In this document: positions 11,749-21,956 of the stretch, piece after piece
Position numbering within the stretch: the stretch's first letter is position 1
How the letters are laid out: the number at the start of each line of letters is the position of its first letter
DNA from: Actinostola sp. cb2023
Lineage: Eukaryota; Cnidaria; Anthozoa; Actiniaria; Actinostolidae
Assembly (NCBI GenBank): GCA_033675265.1
Contig: JAUJYZ010000447.1
Span: 248,001-312,000, forward strand
Direction: 5' to 3'
DNA length: 64,000 nucleotides
Position numbers and translations under genes: made by a program
Notes under the pieces: model-generated
What the model saw: the letters and a program-made list of their open reading frames with translations, nothing else
Told to the model about the DNA's origin: nothing
Database searches by the model: none

Positions 11749-11945
11749 TTATAAAGCGCTTATACAAATCGGTTCTAAGCGCTGATTACAATAAAAAGTA
11801 AAATATGAAAAAATATAGATATAAAAATATAGATTTTAAAAAGTTAAAAAGTTTCTATTTACATATCATATATTATTAATAATAAATTACATGTATTATC
11901 AATGTACAACTTATATATAATGAAATATTATAAGATGACACTTGC
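11601..11945 (-). mobile_element. LINE 3' end, copy A (minus strand)
   Basis: Starts with (TCAA)n, the reverse of a (TTGA)n tail, and matches in inverse the 3' end at about 16045-16273 (aagcttttatttaacaacgg, ggtctcccagagagccgtat). An internal (AAT)n tract and about 60 bp of unrelated sequence (aaagcgcttatacaaatcgg) interrupt it at about 11700-11830. L2/CR1-type tetranucleotide-tail LINE, heavily 5'-truncated. Confidence 0.75.
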
Positions 11946-11959
11946 GGCGGCCTTCCCGT

Positions 11960-12470
11960 AGTATAGGAATTGGAGCCGGTGAGATCTTCAGAGCGCACGG
12001 GGCCCTCGAGTCTCTTAGAAATACGCATCAAGCTCACTCGTTCGCTCGCAATCGATGTGATTGTAGGCTCGGACACCTTGAAGGTCGGTACTTATCAACT
12101 AACCGACATTCGCTTCGAGTATCAAACCATCTCTCCGGACGACATTATCCTACACGAGCCCACCCAATTAGTGTTCAACCACATCACGCACCATAGCACG
12201 ATCCCCTTTGCCAAGAGGACGAAGGCGTTGATCCGGGATCACATCCCAGTGCAGATCAGGAGGCATCGTCGGCCTACTGTTTGATCCACACAATTCTCGG
12301 GGCGCGAGTTAGCGAGACTTTCATCGATCCGGGTGTCACGAAGGTAGACTTTGATCTTGATGGATTGGGCAGCCCAACGCCTTATATCCGGATGGGATAC
12401 CGCCATCCGACGTTTGGTCGACAGCACACTCTGGTGCAGAGTGGCTACTAGTATAAGGTTAGTAGTATAT
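11960..12470 (+). pseudogene. Possible fossil Polinton-type capsid protein
   Basis: A continuous frame at 11970-12284 (SLAIDVIVGSDTLKVGTYQL, DIRFEYQTISPDDI) is followed, across a frame change, by VTKVDFDLDGLGSP then IRMGYRHPTFGRQ (about 12330-12420). The wording resembles the C-terminal half of Polinton/Maverick major capsid proteins of a lineage different from the intact element at 28.7 kb. This rests on remembered family patterns. Stops and shifts show it is dead. A profile search would decide. Confidence 0.35.
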
Positions 12471-13198
12471 GAAACAGTATATACCCTCCATTTCCCATGC
12501 ACGGAATTTTCCTTTTCAAAAAGAATTGGTTTATATTTCAATCCCACTCGTGATGAGATGTTTAACAGGTGGGTCCAAAGTCCTAGCAAAGTGAAACGCG
12601 GTTGGAACGCTTGGGCAGAAGTCCGTGGAACCACCCATCGTGAGGGGATCATGCATAAAAACGTAGACAGTTGATCAACAGAACGAGTTATAAAATAGGC
12701 TGCCGCTCTTCAATAAAATGACTGTTGAAAACAAACTGTGTCTTAGTTCTGGGGAGATTGTAAGGGAAACATGAGCGGGATGCGCGGCGATGAAAAAGTG
12801 TGTCTATCGATGTAGGAGATGAGAACAGACCAGCTGTGTTGAAAGTATTAATTGACCTGGCCCATTACGAGTGCCTTTTGTGTGGAGAGAAGTTACACGT
12901 CACGAAATAGAAATAGAAGTCGTAATGGGTCGTTTGTACAGTTTGTTGTTTGAAATGACCAACGAGTGAATTAGAGAAACGAAGGGAACCGTTGGTAATG
13001 GTATAAAGATTTTGGCTCTTTCCATCGTCACACGTATAGTCGAGATGGCCAACAGCAAAGAACAAGAGATGTGTCAAGAAACCTGTGAAGACGTACGTGC
13101 AAGTCTCGTAAGAGAATCGTTCGCGCCATTTGTCGGGAACGACTCCCGATAACAAGGAAAAGATCCTGGGATGTAATTTGGACGTTCCATTGGCCGAC
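12471..13198. other. Eroded intergenic segment
   Basis: A protein-like stretch (DEMFNRWVQSPSKVKRGWNA, about 12545-12674 plus) ends at a stop. The rest shows only scattered short frames. No gene can be supported. Confidence 0.3.
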
Positions 13199-13202
13199 TT
13201 AA

Positions 13203-13878
13203 GGTGGTTCCCCCATAATGAATGACCGGTTTGCCGTATTTTTAACTCGCTCCGGCTCCGCGTCAATATTGCTTGGATTTTATTGTGCTTAACACAAATA
13301 CTAATTCAACTATTCTGCCTTTCGACGGTGTATTCAAAATTATCATTGTAAGCCGCGTTTGTGAATGCCAGCTGATATTCAAACGACACTATTTTCACTA
13401 AAACTGCTGCCAAGCGTTATTCCCTCGTACGATATTTTTTAAACTTCGTGAACGGCCTTTTAAGGTCCCTAGTAATGTTCTGACTAGGTAAGAAAAAAAT
13501 TGTTCGAGCCGAAATCACGTAACAACCGATTTGTCCAAATTTTGACAACAAAAATATGAATTGGTGATTTCAGCTCGATCAATTTCCTTCTTACCTCGTC
13601 AGAACATTACTAGGGACCTTAAAAGGTCGTTCACGAAGTTTAAAAAAAATCGTACGAGGGAATAACGCTTGGCAGCAGTTTTAGTGAAAATAGTGTCGTT
13701 TGAATATCAGCTGGCATTCACAAACGCGGCTTACAATGATAATTTTGAATAAACCTTCCAAAAGCAGAATAGTTGAATTAGTATTTGTGTTAAGCATAAT
13801 AAAATCCAAGCAATATTAACGCGGAGCGAGCGAGTTAAAAAATACGGCAAACCGGTCATTCATTATGCTGGAATCACC
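13203..13878. mobile_element. TTAA-flanked fold-back element
   Basis: Two arms of about 310-325 bp are reverse complements (with small differences such as a short extra tract in the left arm) around a loop near 13510-13550. The tips read GGTGGTTCC... and ...GGAATCACC and are flanked by TTAA at 13199-13202 and 13879-13882, the TSD of piggyBac-type transposases. There is no internal ORF, so it is non-autonomous. Confidence 0.8.
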
Positions 13879-13884
13879 TTAAAG

Positions 13885-15160
13885 CTGCCGGTCTGGAAGA
13901 CGTTGAAAGAGAGCGCACGGTTCCGTGAAGAAGCCGAACCCTTGGAATTTATCACAGAGATCCACAACTTATATGCAAGGTTCGTGGTTTCAAAATCTGA
14001 AAAGAACAAAGATCGTGTGTCCATCACGATGCTCGAAAGCCTAATGACTAATGACTAATGACTAATGACTAATGACTAATGAACGGTTTTCAAATGACCG
14101 AAATGGGGTGACGACGCTTTTGGTTTTAAGCGTGAATTCGACACCGAATGGCGCGCCATGAAAGAGAACAAAGATATGGTTGTGACAGACATCGTAGACC
14201 TGCAGACTGACACAGAATACGAAGCGGTTCCTCCTCCCAAGAGCAAGAAGGAAATTAATAAAAGAGGAAGACTAGGGCGTTAGAGGAAGATGACTGAGCG
14301 GAAGATTCACAAGGATGGGAACCCTCCCCCCCCCCCCCCCCAAATAAAAAATAAAAACCAAGAAGAAGAAGAAACAACAAGACAAAACTAGAGAGTTGAA
14401 CAACAGCGAACAATGAAAATGTAATATTTTCGTTTTCATTATTTGTACATTAAAATCATTGTAATAACGACCGTACAGTCACTGAAAACACGGTAAAAAA
14501 ATTAACAAATTAGCCGAAATCTTGCCAGCGCGCGTAAAAGTCTTCATGAATATGCGGGTGGCTATATTCGATCATTGCAGCAAGAAATCGCTGCATAATA
14601 GCAAGGTCGCACTCGTTATCAGTCACATGGGCATGCATTTATATGCCTGAGAGCCTTTTTTGGCGCCGAAAAGGGTCAATATATGAATGTTTTTCTGGTG
14701 TGTGTGACAGTGAAAATATGGGCGTAGAATCGCTGTGATATACTTTCAGGCGTGTGGCTAAATTCCTGCTTGGCTAATTCATGTGGAAAAACATTCCCAG
14801 CTTGATGCAAACAAAGAATGTTCACAAGAATGAGATGAACGCGACATGCATCAGTGATCTCCGGCTGGTTTAGAGACTTACGCAAATCGGAATCTCGAAC
14901 TGTGGCGCAAGGAGGAGGCGAGTATATTTGCATTGCGAGTGCTTGATGGACTCACAAACCTCTGTGTCGCTACTGGTCAGCTGCCTGTTTTAGAGTCACC
15001 ATGCTACTGGAATACTGATCGCCGAGCTTTCATGATGGGGGTGCACTCGCTCGTCTGAGAGGAATTGCTCGTGGTGCCTCCCGACACCCAGCTGCCGTCG
15101 GATGATGTTCTCACTCGCTGAGTATTTCGATCATCCAGCAGCGTTTCTCAGGTATCGTAT
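13885..15160. other. Non-coding/eroded stretch
   Basis: A plus-strand frame just right of the fold-back (PLEFITEIHNLYARFVVSKS, about 13930-14040) reads like a broken gene. It is followed by a run of ctaatga repeats (14041-14080) and, at about 14327, a poly-C tract. Nothing else recognised. Confidence 0.35.
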
Positions 15161-15719
15161 GGCACTGCGCCCATATGGCCATACGCCAGGGTGTCCACAC
15201 CGTTGTCAGCGATCCAACGCTTCGAGTGGAACGGGGACGGGGACACGTACCTTATTCAGGTGCTGTCCGTAGATTTTGTGGCCCTTGGAACGCAGTACAT
15301 CCACACCGTGGCGGAAGGTCTTTCTCTGGGAGAGAGCCTCTTTATACTGCTCGTGGTGAATGTGCTTCTTCACAACTCACTTTTTCACGCCCTTACCTCT
15401 TTTTGATGTTTTTTACCGCCGGCCTCAAGGATAGAGTACATCTTCGGACGCAAGTGCACTCGTCCTTCATCTTCCCAAGGACCTTCTTGTTCGCCGTGCT
15501 GTGGAGCGGGTGTTTCTTCGGGTAGTCGGACGTGTCGTAAAGGTCCTGGTCCTCGGCCATGTTCTTATATATACGTCCATCCTCACTCTCGATCTCGAGG
15601 TGGAGGCTATCTGTGTCGGTATAAGCAGACTGAGCTACACCGTCCAATCTACGTTGGGATGAACGTCCTCGACCTCTCTAAACACCTCATGTTCGACTTC
15701 TACTTCTACTTGGATGACT

Positions 15720-16273
15720 GCTGGGTTGGGAAAAATTGGAGTACAGACGAACCAGAAAATTAGCAATAATTATGTATAAAATATATACTGATTTATCACC
15801 CTCCTATTTAAAGGATATTTTTACCTCTATCACGGATATACATTCGTATAACCTGAGAAATTCATCTTCTAATTTACATATCCCTAGACCTAAATCAGAG
15901 GCAGGGAAATGTACCTTCCACTATAGAGGTTCTGTACTCTGGAATAAAATCCCTGCTGAGGCGCGTGTCCAGCATATAGCATAATTACTTTTAAAGCCCA
16001 ATTAGACGACAAACATTTATTTAGTAAGCTCGTAATGTAGATATGTATTGTTATTTATAAAATTAATATTATATTTCATTATATATAAGTTGTACTTTGA
16101 TAATACGTGTAATTTATTATTAATAATATATGATATGTAAATAGAAACTTTTTAACTTATTGTAAACTATTATTTATATCTATATATACGGCTCTCTGGG
16201 AGACCAATCACATGTATTGAAGAGATTCCGTTGTTAAATAAAAGCTTTGATTGATTGATTGATTGATTGATTC
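15720..16273 (+). mobile_element. 5'-truncated L2/CR1-like LINE, copy B
   Basis: The frame at 15736-15984 encodes the RT tail (IMYKIYTDLSPSYLKDIF, NLHIPRPKSEAG, FHYRGSVLWNKIPAEAR). An AT-rich 3' UTR ends in (TTGA)n at 16240-16273. It is inserted in the fossil polymerase. Its 3' end matches copy A at 11601-11945 in reverse. Confidence 0.85.
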
Positions 16274-16688
16274 TACTACAACCATGTTTTTGGACGGAGA
16301 ATAGCACCAGCCTGCTTTTATGAACTTGGACCGCCGCCAGATCGTCATGGAATATGTTAGCGAAGGCTGGCTATCAGGCGCACACCCACTTTACGTCAAC
16401 ACGCTTCCGCAGGTTCTCCATCGTTTTTCGGAGGTTTCTTGGTGTTGCAGAACACCAGATGACGTTAGACAATGAACACGTACAAAGGACGAGAAGAATG
16501 AACTAAACCAAAACAATACCCTGCATACAAAGAAACCTAACCACGAATACAATGCAGACTGCACGCAACACCAAGAAACACCCCGTTTTTCCGAAGACCG
16601 AGTTGTTCCTGAGCTTGTATATTGTATATATTCCTGCTTTTCAACCTAAGTCGGCCGCCTCCTGCTTGTGGCAGAGCACAGGGTCTGT

Positions 16689-16833
16689 TACCCTGCTAGC
16701 AGAGTTTTCTCTTTGGTCGATGTTTTTGTATTTATCTTTTGCTGTATGGGCTTTTGCTTCAGAAGCAAAAGCCAATACAGCAAAAGATAAATACAAAAAC
16801 ATCGACCAAAGAGGAAACTCTGCTAGCAGGGTA
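16689..16833. mobile_element. 145-bp MITE with 9-bp target duplication
   Basis: A near-perfect hairpin with tips TACCCTGCTAGCAGAG and its reverse complement, centre cttttgcttc|agaagcaaaag at 16760/16761. It is flanked by agggtctgt at 16680-16688 and 16834-16842. A 9-bp TSD fits Mutator-like families. It interrupts the fossil polymerase. Confidence 0.85.
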
Positions 16834-16949
16834 AGGGTCTGTATACTCCTCGCTGCCATTACAAGCTGGAACTTTACTCCATTAAGATCCAGAATCTCTT
16901 CCATGGGTTTTTGATAGATCTGGGGGCGCACGCCCTCCAAGAAAGCTTT

Positions 16950-17560
16950 AGAGTCTGCGCCTGAAGACTATCTCATCCGTCTTTTCCTGTTTAGCTCCAG
17001 AATCTCGTGTTAGTCCAGTGTGGTTCTTAGTGCCTTCTGTGAGGGTAGAGGGTCGAACTCTTCCACAACGGCCTACCTCTTTCTCACCCACCTTCCTCGT
17101 TTTAGGTGGAGCAGAAGGTCGGAATTTCCTCGGAAGCAGGGGCTTGAGCAAGCAGCTCTTCACTGATTCCGTAATGGGCTCATCTATGATGTTCTGAACA
17201 TCAACGTGGAGAGGCCTCTAGCTGTTCTTGCATTTCTGCAAGTAGTTGGTCAATGTACTCATCCATTATGACGCGGGGTGAGTAAACCCAATATCGCCAT
17301 CTCTCTAATTGGAAATATCGATCCCTGGCTCGCAACAGCTCTCTGCTCCCTGTGCCAGAATCTCGTTTTTTCGTTGTTTGTATCCACAACGCACGCATAA
17401 CGAAACCTCGTTTGTCACTCCTTTTCCACTCACACGGCAAGGCCAGGCTTTGTGCCAGGGTTCTTGCGCAGCCGAGCTAGCGACATAGACCTCACAGTAG
17501 TCTCCCAAACAGCTTTTGCCACATAGTTCCGTAGAGCAAAGAACAAGCCAACGGTATACC
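16950..17560. other. Eroded coding-like sequence, unknown
   Basis: Minus-strand frames such as SPRVIMDEYIDQLLAEMQEQ (about 17210-17280) and PLLPRKFRPSAPPKTRK (about 17090-17145) lie upstream of the fossil polymerase on the same strand. They could be its lost N-terminal region. No intact gene. Confidence 0.3.
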
Positions 17561-17562
17561 TC

Positions 17563-18278
17563 GGGTATATCCATTGCATCCCCTGCGCCTCAGGTAGAAA
17601 TAGACAAAATAAAGCCGGGCAGGCGGTGCCCGCTGGTATATCCATTGCATCCCCTGCGCCTCAGGTAGAAATAGACAAAATAAAGCCGGGCAGGCGGTGC
17701 CAGCTGGTATATCCATTGCATCCCCTGCGCCTCAGGTAGAAATAGACAAAATAAAGCCGGGCAGGCGGTGCCCGCTGGTATATCCATTGCATCCCCTGCG
17801 CCTCAGGTAGAAATAGACAAAATAAAGCCGGGCAGGCGGTGCCCGCTGGTATATCCATTGCATCCCCTGCGCCTCAGGTAGAAATAGACAAAATAAAGCC
17901 GGGCAGGCGGTGCCCGCTGGTATATCCATTGCATCCCCTGCGCCTCAGGTAGAAATAGACAAAATAAAGCCGGGCAGGCGGTGCCCGCTGGTATATCCAT
18001 TGCATCCCCTGCGCCTCAGGTAGAAATAGACAAAATAAAGCCGGGCAGGCGGTGCCCGCTGGTATATCCATTGCATCCCCTGCGTCTCAGGTAGAAATAG
18101 ACAAAATAAAGCCGGGCAGGCGGTGCCAGCTGGTATATCCATTGCATCCCCTGCGCCTCAGGTAGAAATAGACAAAATAAAGCCGGGCAGGCGGTGCCCG
18201 CTGGTATATCCATTGCATCCCCTGCGCCTCAGGTAGAAATAGACAAAATAAAGCCGGGCAGGCGGTGCCCGCTGGTAG
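17563..18278. repeat. 71-bp minisatellite, about 10 units
   Basis: Units (ggtatatccattgcatcccc, ctgcgcctcaggtagaaata, gacaaaataaagccgggcag, gcggtgcccgct) are nearly identical. Variants are almost limited to one C/A and one C/T position, which implies recent amplification or gene conversion. Confidence 0.95.
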
Positions 18279-18345
18279 GTACCTGTGGCCTGGTGTGGGT
18301 CCCGCCCGTTTCGGCCACGCTTGCGCGCCGCAATTCTTTGTGTAC

Positions 18346-18395
18346 CGACCGGCTTTATTTTGTCCATTTCTGTACCCGCGGGCGCAGGAGACCGA
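18346..18395. repeat. Inverted partial copy of the 71-bp unit
   Basis: gaccggctttattttgtcca then tttctgtacc and gcgcaggag is the diverged reverse complement of the unit's ctgcgcctcaggtagaaata, gacaaaataaagccggg core. It lies about 70 bp beyond the array. The stretch 18396-18690 has no recognised feature. Confidence 0.6.
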
Positions 18396-18699
18396 CTCTA
18401 ACCTCTATTCGCATTTAGTAGACTTGAAAGTGATTATACCATTTCTCTTTAAATCTGCAGCTATTCTCGAGCAAAGAGTTTCAACAAATTGTTTGGAGCG
18501 TTAATTGGTTAGGTTGTCTGAACTGAAGACGATGTCACCTTCCAACAACATCAATACACATATACCGGATCTAATCCTTCCAATTCTTCGTCCCCTGGGG
18601 GCCGCGACGGTGGGTGGAATTTCGAGTGCGTGCTGGGAGCCTCACCGCGTTCGCTGCGGCTCTTGGAGTGTGTCGGTATGTTTATGACTCAGTATATAC

Positions 18700-19106
18700 C
18701 ACAGGCAGCCCAACCATTCCTTTTGAGGCTACTAAATAATTCAATAAAATGATATTTGCGTCTTTTTTTGTTGGGTTTCCTGTTGTAGAGCGCGCGCGCA
18801 TTTATATATTGGGTTCCCTGTGTATAGAAATGTATAATATTGGGCTTCCTGTGTGCGTCCTGCGGGATGCGCCCGCAGCAATGTGTATATTGAAAGAGTA
18901 TATTGAATATACACATGTACTGCGGGACGCGCGGGATACACACAGGGAGCCCAACATTATACGTTACTCAACACAGGGAACCCAACATATCTACGTATTA
19001 TATATCGCGCTCGCGCACTCTACCACAGGGAACCCATAAAAAAGACGCAAATATCATTTTATTGAATTATTTAGTAGCCTCAAAAGGAATGGTTGGGCTG
19101 CCTGTG
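18700..19106. mobile_element. Fold-back element with CACAGG ends and 8-bp duplication
   Basis: Tips CACAGGCAGCCCAACC and the reverse complement, arms about 95 bp (tttgaggctactaaataatt). It is flanked by gtatatac at 18692-18699 and 19107-19114. The interior repeats degenerate CACAGGGAGCCCAAC motifs. An 8-bp TSD fits hAT-type non-autonomous elements. The same tip motif recurs at 53-62 kb. Confidence 0.75.
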
Positions 19107-19114
19107 GTATATAC

Positions 19115-19592
19115 CAGTGTTTTGTCCAATTTAATTTTGACGTCAGTTAAATGGGAGGGGGTGGGAGGGGCGTTTGGTAGGGCAATTAGTTATCTATGCG
19201 AAGTCAAATATGCTTGCGATTTGGCGGAACAAGGGCTGGGGGGGGGGGGGGGGCCGCCAGGGCGGTGGGGATGGTGCAAACTGTGCTCGTCGATGTGAGC
19301 CCCCTAGAAAAGCTACGTTGCTTCTGGGGCAAACGTTAAGTCAAATATGTTTAAATTAAAAAAACCTGTGCTCGTGCCCCCCTTATTTGACTACTAACGC
19401 TGTTTGCGTACACCGAGAACACTAGACGTGGCGTCAGCGTTTTCGAAGACTCCGTGGTTCGTCCACACGAAAACGACACCGAGCCGGCGTTTTCAAATCG
19501 CTCCACGGCTCTGGAGAGTGTTTTCGAAATTAAAGTTTCCGTTTTTGGTGACCGAAAACGGCGTTTACGTGCCGCGGGAGGCCAAAACGGAG
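19115..19592. other. Non-coding flank of the Ngaro-like element
   Basis: Contains a G-run (19239-19252) and GC-moderate sequence with motifs such as cgttttcgaagactccg. No gene seen. Confidence 0.4.
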
Positions 19593-19665
19593 AGAATAGT
19601 AATATATTCACGTACTAAACAATGCATGCGAGTATACATATTTAGATATGGGTGCATGAAAATGG
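19593..19665. repeat. Split direct repeat B2
   Basis: 73 bp beginning agaatagtaatatattcacg, matching B1 at 20236-20308 essentially base for base. It marks the 3' end of the minus-strand element. Confidence 0.8.
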
Positions 19666-20107
19666 GGAGCTGTCCACAGAAGTGGACAGCGGTATACTCG
19701 CATGGAGGGACAGAGCGGAAAAACGGGTTTTGGCCTCTCGTTATAAGGAAACCTTTACGTATATAAGCTACATATTTTGCAAACATATTCTTTCACGGCC
19801 AAAGAACAGCATATCAAATGCACCTGAAATTTTATTAATGCGCATTTGAGATACAGCACCTTGTATCCTGGGAGAGGAGGTACTCTGATCAACAGAAAAA
19901 ACTGACATTTCCGGGAATATCCCCAAGCAGCTTTATGATACTTCAACATAATTTTTCCACAGGTTTTGAGTGACGATGCCACAAATAGAGGTTAAATTTC
20001 ACCAGATACCGAAGAAAATTGTGAAATTAGCTGCCTTGCGGTTTTTCGGCTCTGTGGCATGGAGGGGGTAACTTCGCAGCGCGTCATCCAGGGCGGGAGG
20101 GCGGGAA

Positions 20108-20308
20108 GTCGAAACCAGCTACACGGCGTCGTAGATGGGAATGACACAAAAGACAGGGTGTGCGGTAATATATGCACGCAAGGCATGATGGGATATCTAT
20201 TGTTATGCAAATACTCGCTATTATTATGAGTACTTAGAATAGTAATATATTCACGTACTAAACAATGCATGCGAGTATACATATTTAGATATGGGTGCAT
20301 GAAAATGG
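20108..20308. repeat. Split direct repeats A2 and B1, abutting
   Basis: A2 (20108-20243, starts gtcgaaaccagctacacggc) equals A1 at 26671-26806. B1 (20236-20308) equals B2. The two overlap in agaatagt, the presumed crossover core. Confidence 0.8.
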
Positions 20309-20507
20309 TCCACGTATCACAGGTAGGAGCTGCTAAAAAGTCCTGGGAGCACCCTGGTGCCCACCAAAATAGCCTACTCTCCCATTCTACAACGCTCAAA
20401 GAACCGATAATGCAAGATACCGTATGAATTCATTGGAGTGTAACAAAGCTAGGAAAAACTTTTTTTGTTTTTTTGTTTTTTTGTTGTTGTTGTTGTTGTT
20501 ACCAACA

Positions 20508-21671
20508 CTAAGGTTGTTGTGGGAAAGCGGGGGAGAAGTTTTCTAAAGTGTTCATTTGCCGGTAGGCTAAGCCAGGGTCAGCCTCCTTGGAAGACGCCTC
20601 GGCCAAGCGCGACGAGGCGGAGGATGCAGACATGACCTTGGACAGCTGCATGTAGTGCGAAGCTGTGGCTTGTGACTTCCATCCCACGTGGGACATGATG
20701 TCCTGAAGCTCAGCCCCCGACAATGCCAATGTAATAGCGCAACCCGACCGGAAGCCATGCAACGTGTGAGACTCGTCCATATGGAATTCCTTCAAGTACA
20801 ACTTCAGGCGAGACTCTGCTGCAGACGACGATAAACTTTTGTTTGCCACTCCGCGGTCGGGGGTAATAGGGCGGAAAAGGTAGCCAGATGTGAGGCTAAT
20901 CCCGATGGCTTTTGAGTGGTTCACGTAAAGTTCAGTTGCATAAACAGGACGTATTATCAGGTCACTACTACGACGGATTCCAAACAAATTTGTAGAGCCG
21001 TCGCGCAGGGTTTTCCCCCATGTGTGATTAAAGAGGAGTCCATCGTTGTTGGGAAAACGCAATATTTCCTGAGACTTCACCTGGCCTAAATCCCCAGGTC
21101 GGTCCCCGCTGAAGAAAAGGATCTTAAAGTAGGCCTGATCGCGTAAAATGCAATATATTTCTATCGGCGATAGATTTCCTGAGGCCAACTTTGCGTTAAT
21201 GCCACGGCCTAGCCGTACTAGGTCGCTAACGAAAAACGGGGTGGCTTGTTTAGGCAATGTCCGAGCCTGAAGCTGTTCGGCAGTGATGACCTTTATGTAA
21301 CGTCTTAGCGATATGTCAGTGGCGGGATTGCCAACCAGGAGTCGTGGATCCCAATCCCCTCTACGACCGTTTTCATTAAATATGGCCCGCAATTTTCCCA
21401 CCTGCGAGTCAACGGAGCCATAAGCCAACCTAACCGGGCATCCGCACGCTGAGACCCCTTTGTTTCCCAAAAAATGGCATCCATATCTATGCACCTGGGT
21501 CTTACCGTGGCTGTCTTTCCAGACTAGAAAACGGCAAAGATCTCGTGGACAGGCCGATGAGATATCCTGGGGCTGAGGCAGCGAAAGCAGAAAGGATTGC
21601 AATTGCTTTTGTAAAGATGACTTCTGTTTTGAATAATTTGTACTAGTGCACAGGGATGAAACTTCGGACAA
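20508..21671 (-). CDS. Tyrosine recombinase (YR) of Ngaro-like element
   Basis: 387 open codons with no ATG at the left edge; the frame may join the upstream part by a shift. The catalytic set of the lambda-integrase fold is visible: first Arg in SGDRPGDLGQVK, H-x-x-R as HGFR, a further His in HVGW and the nucleophile Tyr in ASHYMQL. A small Cys cluster (CGCP near residue 76) precedes the catalytic domain. It would insert the circular DNA copy by strand exchange. The frame is intact to the stop at 20508. Confidence 0.85.
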   Translation of the reverse strand: MSEVSSLCTSTNYSKQKSSLQKQLQSFLLSLPQPQDISSACPRDLCRFLVWKDSHGKTQVHRYGCHFLGNKGVSACGCPVRLAYGSVDSQVGKLRAIFNENGRRGDWDPRLLVGNPATDISLRRYIKVITAEQLQARTLPKQATPFFVSDLVRLGRGINAKLASGNLSPIEIYCILRDQAYFKILFFSGDRPGDLGQVKSQEILRFPNNDGLLFNHTWGKTLRDGSTNLFGIRRSSDLIIRPVYATELYVNHSKAIGISLTSGYLFRPITPDRGVANKSLSSSAAESRLKLYLKEFHMDESHTLHGFRSGCAITLALSGAELQDIMSHVGWKSQATASHYMQLSKVMSASSASSRLAEASSKEADPGLAYRQMNTLENFSPAFPQQP

Positions 21672-21956
21672 GCGTGTATCTAGGGCTACAATGTCTGGGG
21701 AGGGGGAGAGGGTCGGTAGGTCGCTTCTACTCAGGATTTTCCTCTGATAGCCACACCTCTGGCAGAAACGGAAGTCCGAGTCGTTGGCGTAACAGCAAGA
21801 TGGGCATGCTGCAGATGGCGTGAATAGCTTGGGTACCGTAGGGAGAGGCTATGAATTAAATAAAGATACAACAGACTTAGGTGCGGTTTTAAATTGTGTA
21901 TTTTATTGTGCAATCACATTTGATATTCTCCAGAATCATTAAATGCCATATAACAC
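21672..21956. other. Spacer between RT-RNase H and YR
   Basis: No independent gene. An AT-rich part (21840-21950) follows the end of the RNase H frame. Confidence 0.4.

Larger units (their letters stand above)
15165..16940 (-). pseudogene. Fossil protein-primed DNA polymerase B (older Polinton lineage)
   Basis: Pieces of one PolB are readable on the minus strand. An N-terminal-type segment LNGVKFQLVM lies at about 16940-16850. MENLRKRVDVKWV lies at about 16430-16390, followed by a degraded stretch. Catalytic motif C, AYTDTDSL, lies near 15625, with TSDYPKKHPLHS, NKKVLGKMKDE and a C-terminal end with SKRWIADNGVDTLAYGH near 15170-15235. The segment that should precede motif C (YVGMNVLDLSKHLMFDF) is on the PLUS strand at 15645-15710, so a small inversion has occurred. 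A LINE fragment (15720-16273) and a MITE (16689-16833) are inserted. Motif C and flanks differ from the intact polymerase at 40.7-45.1 kb, so it is a separate lineage. Confidence 0.75.

Noticed and set aside
20074..20088. 15-bp inverted match to 26639-26653 within the Ngaro-like element
   Set aside because: ttcgcagcgcgtcat and its reverse complement match exactly, but such a short pair with no known role in this order may be chance; not counted as a feature.
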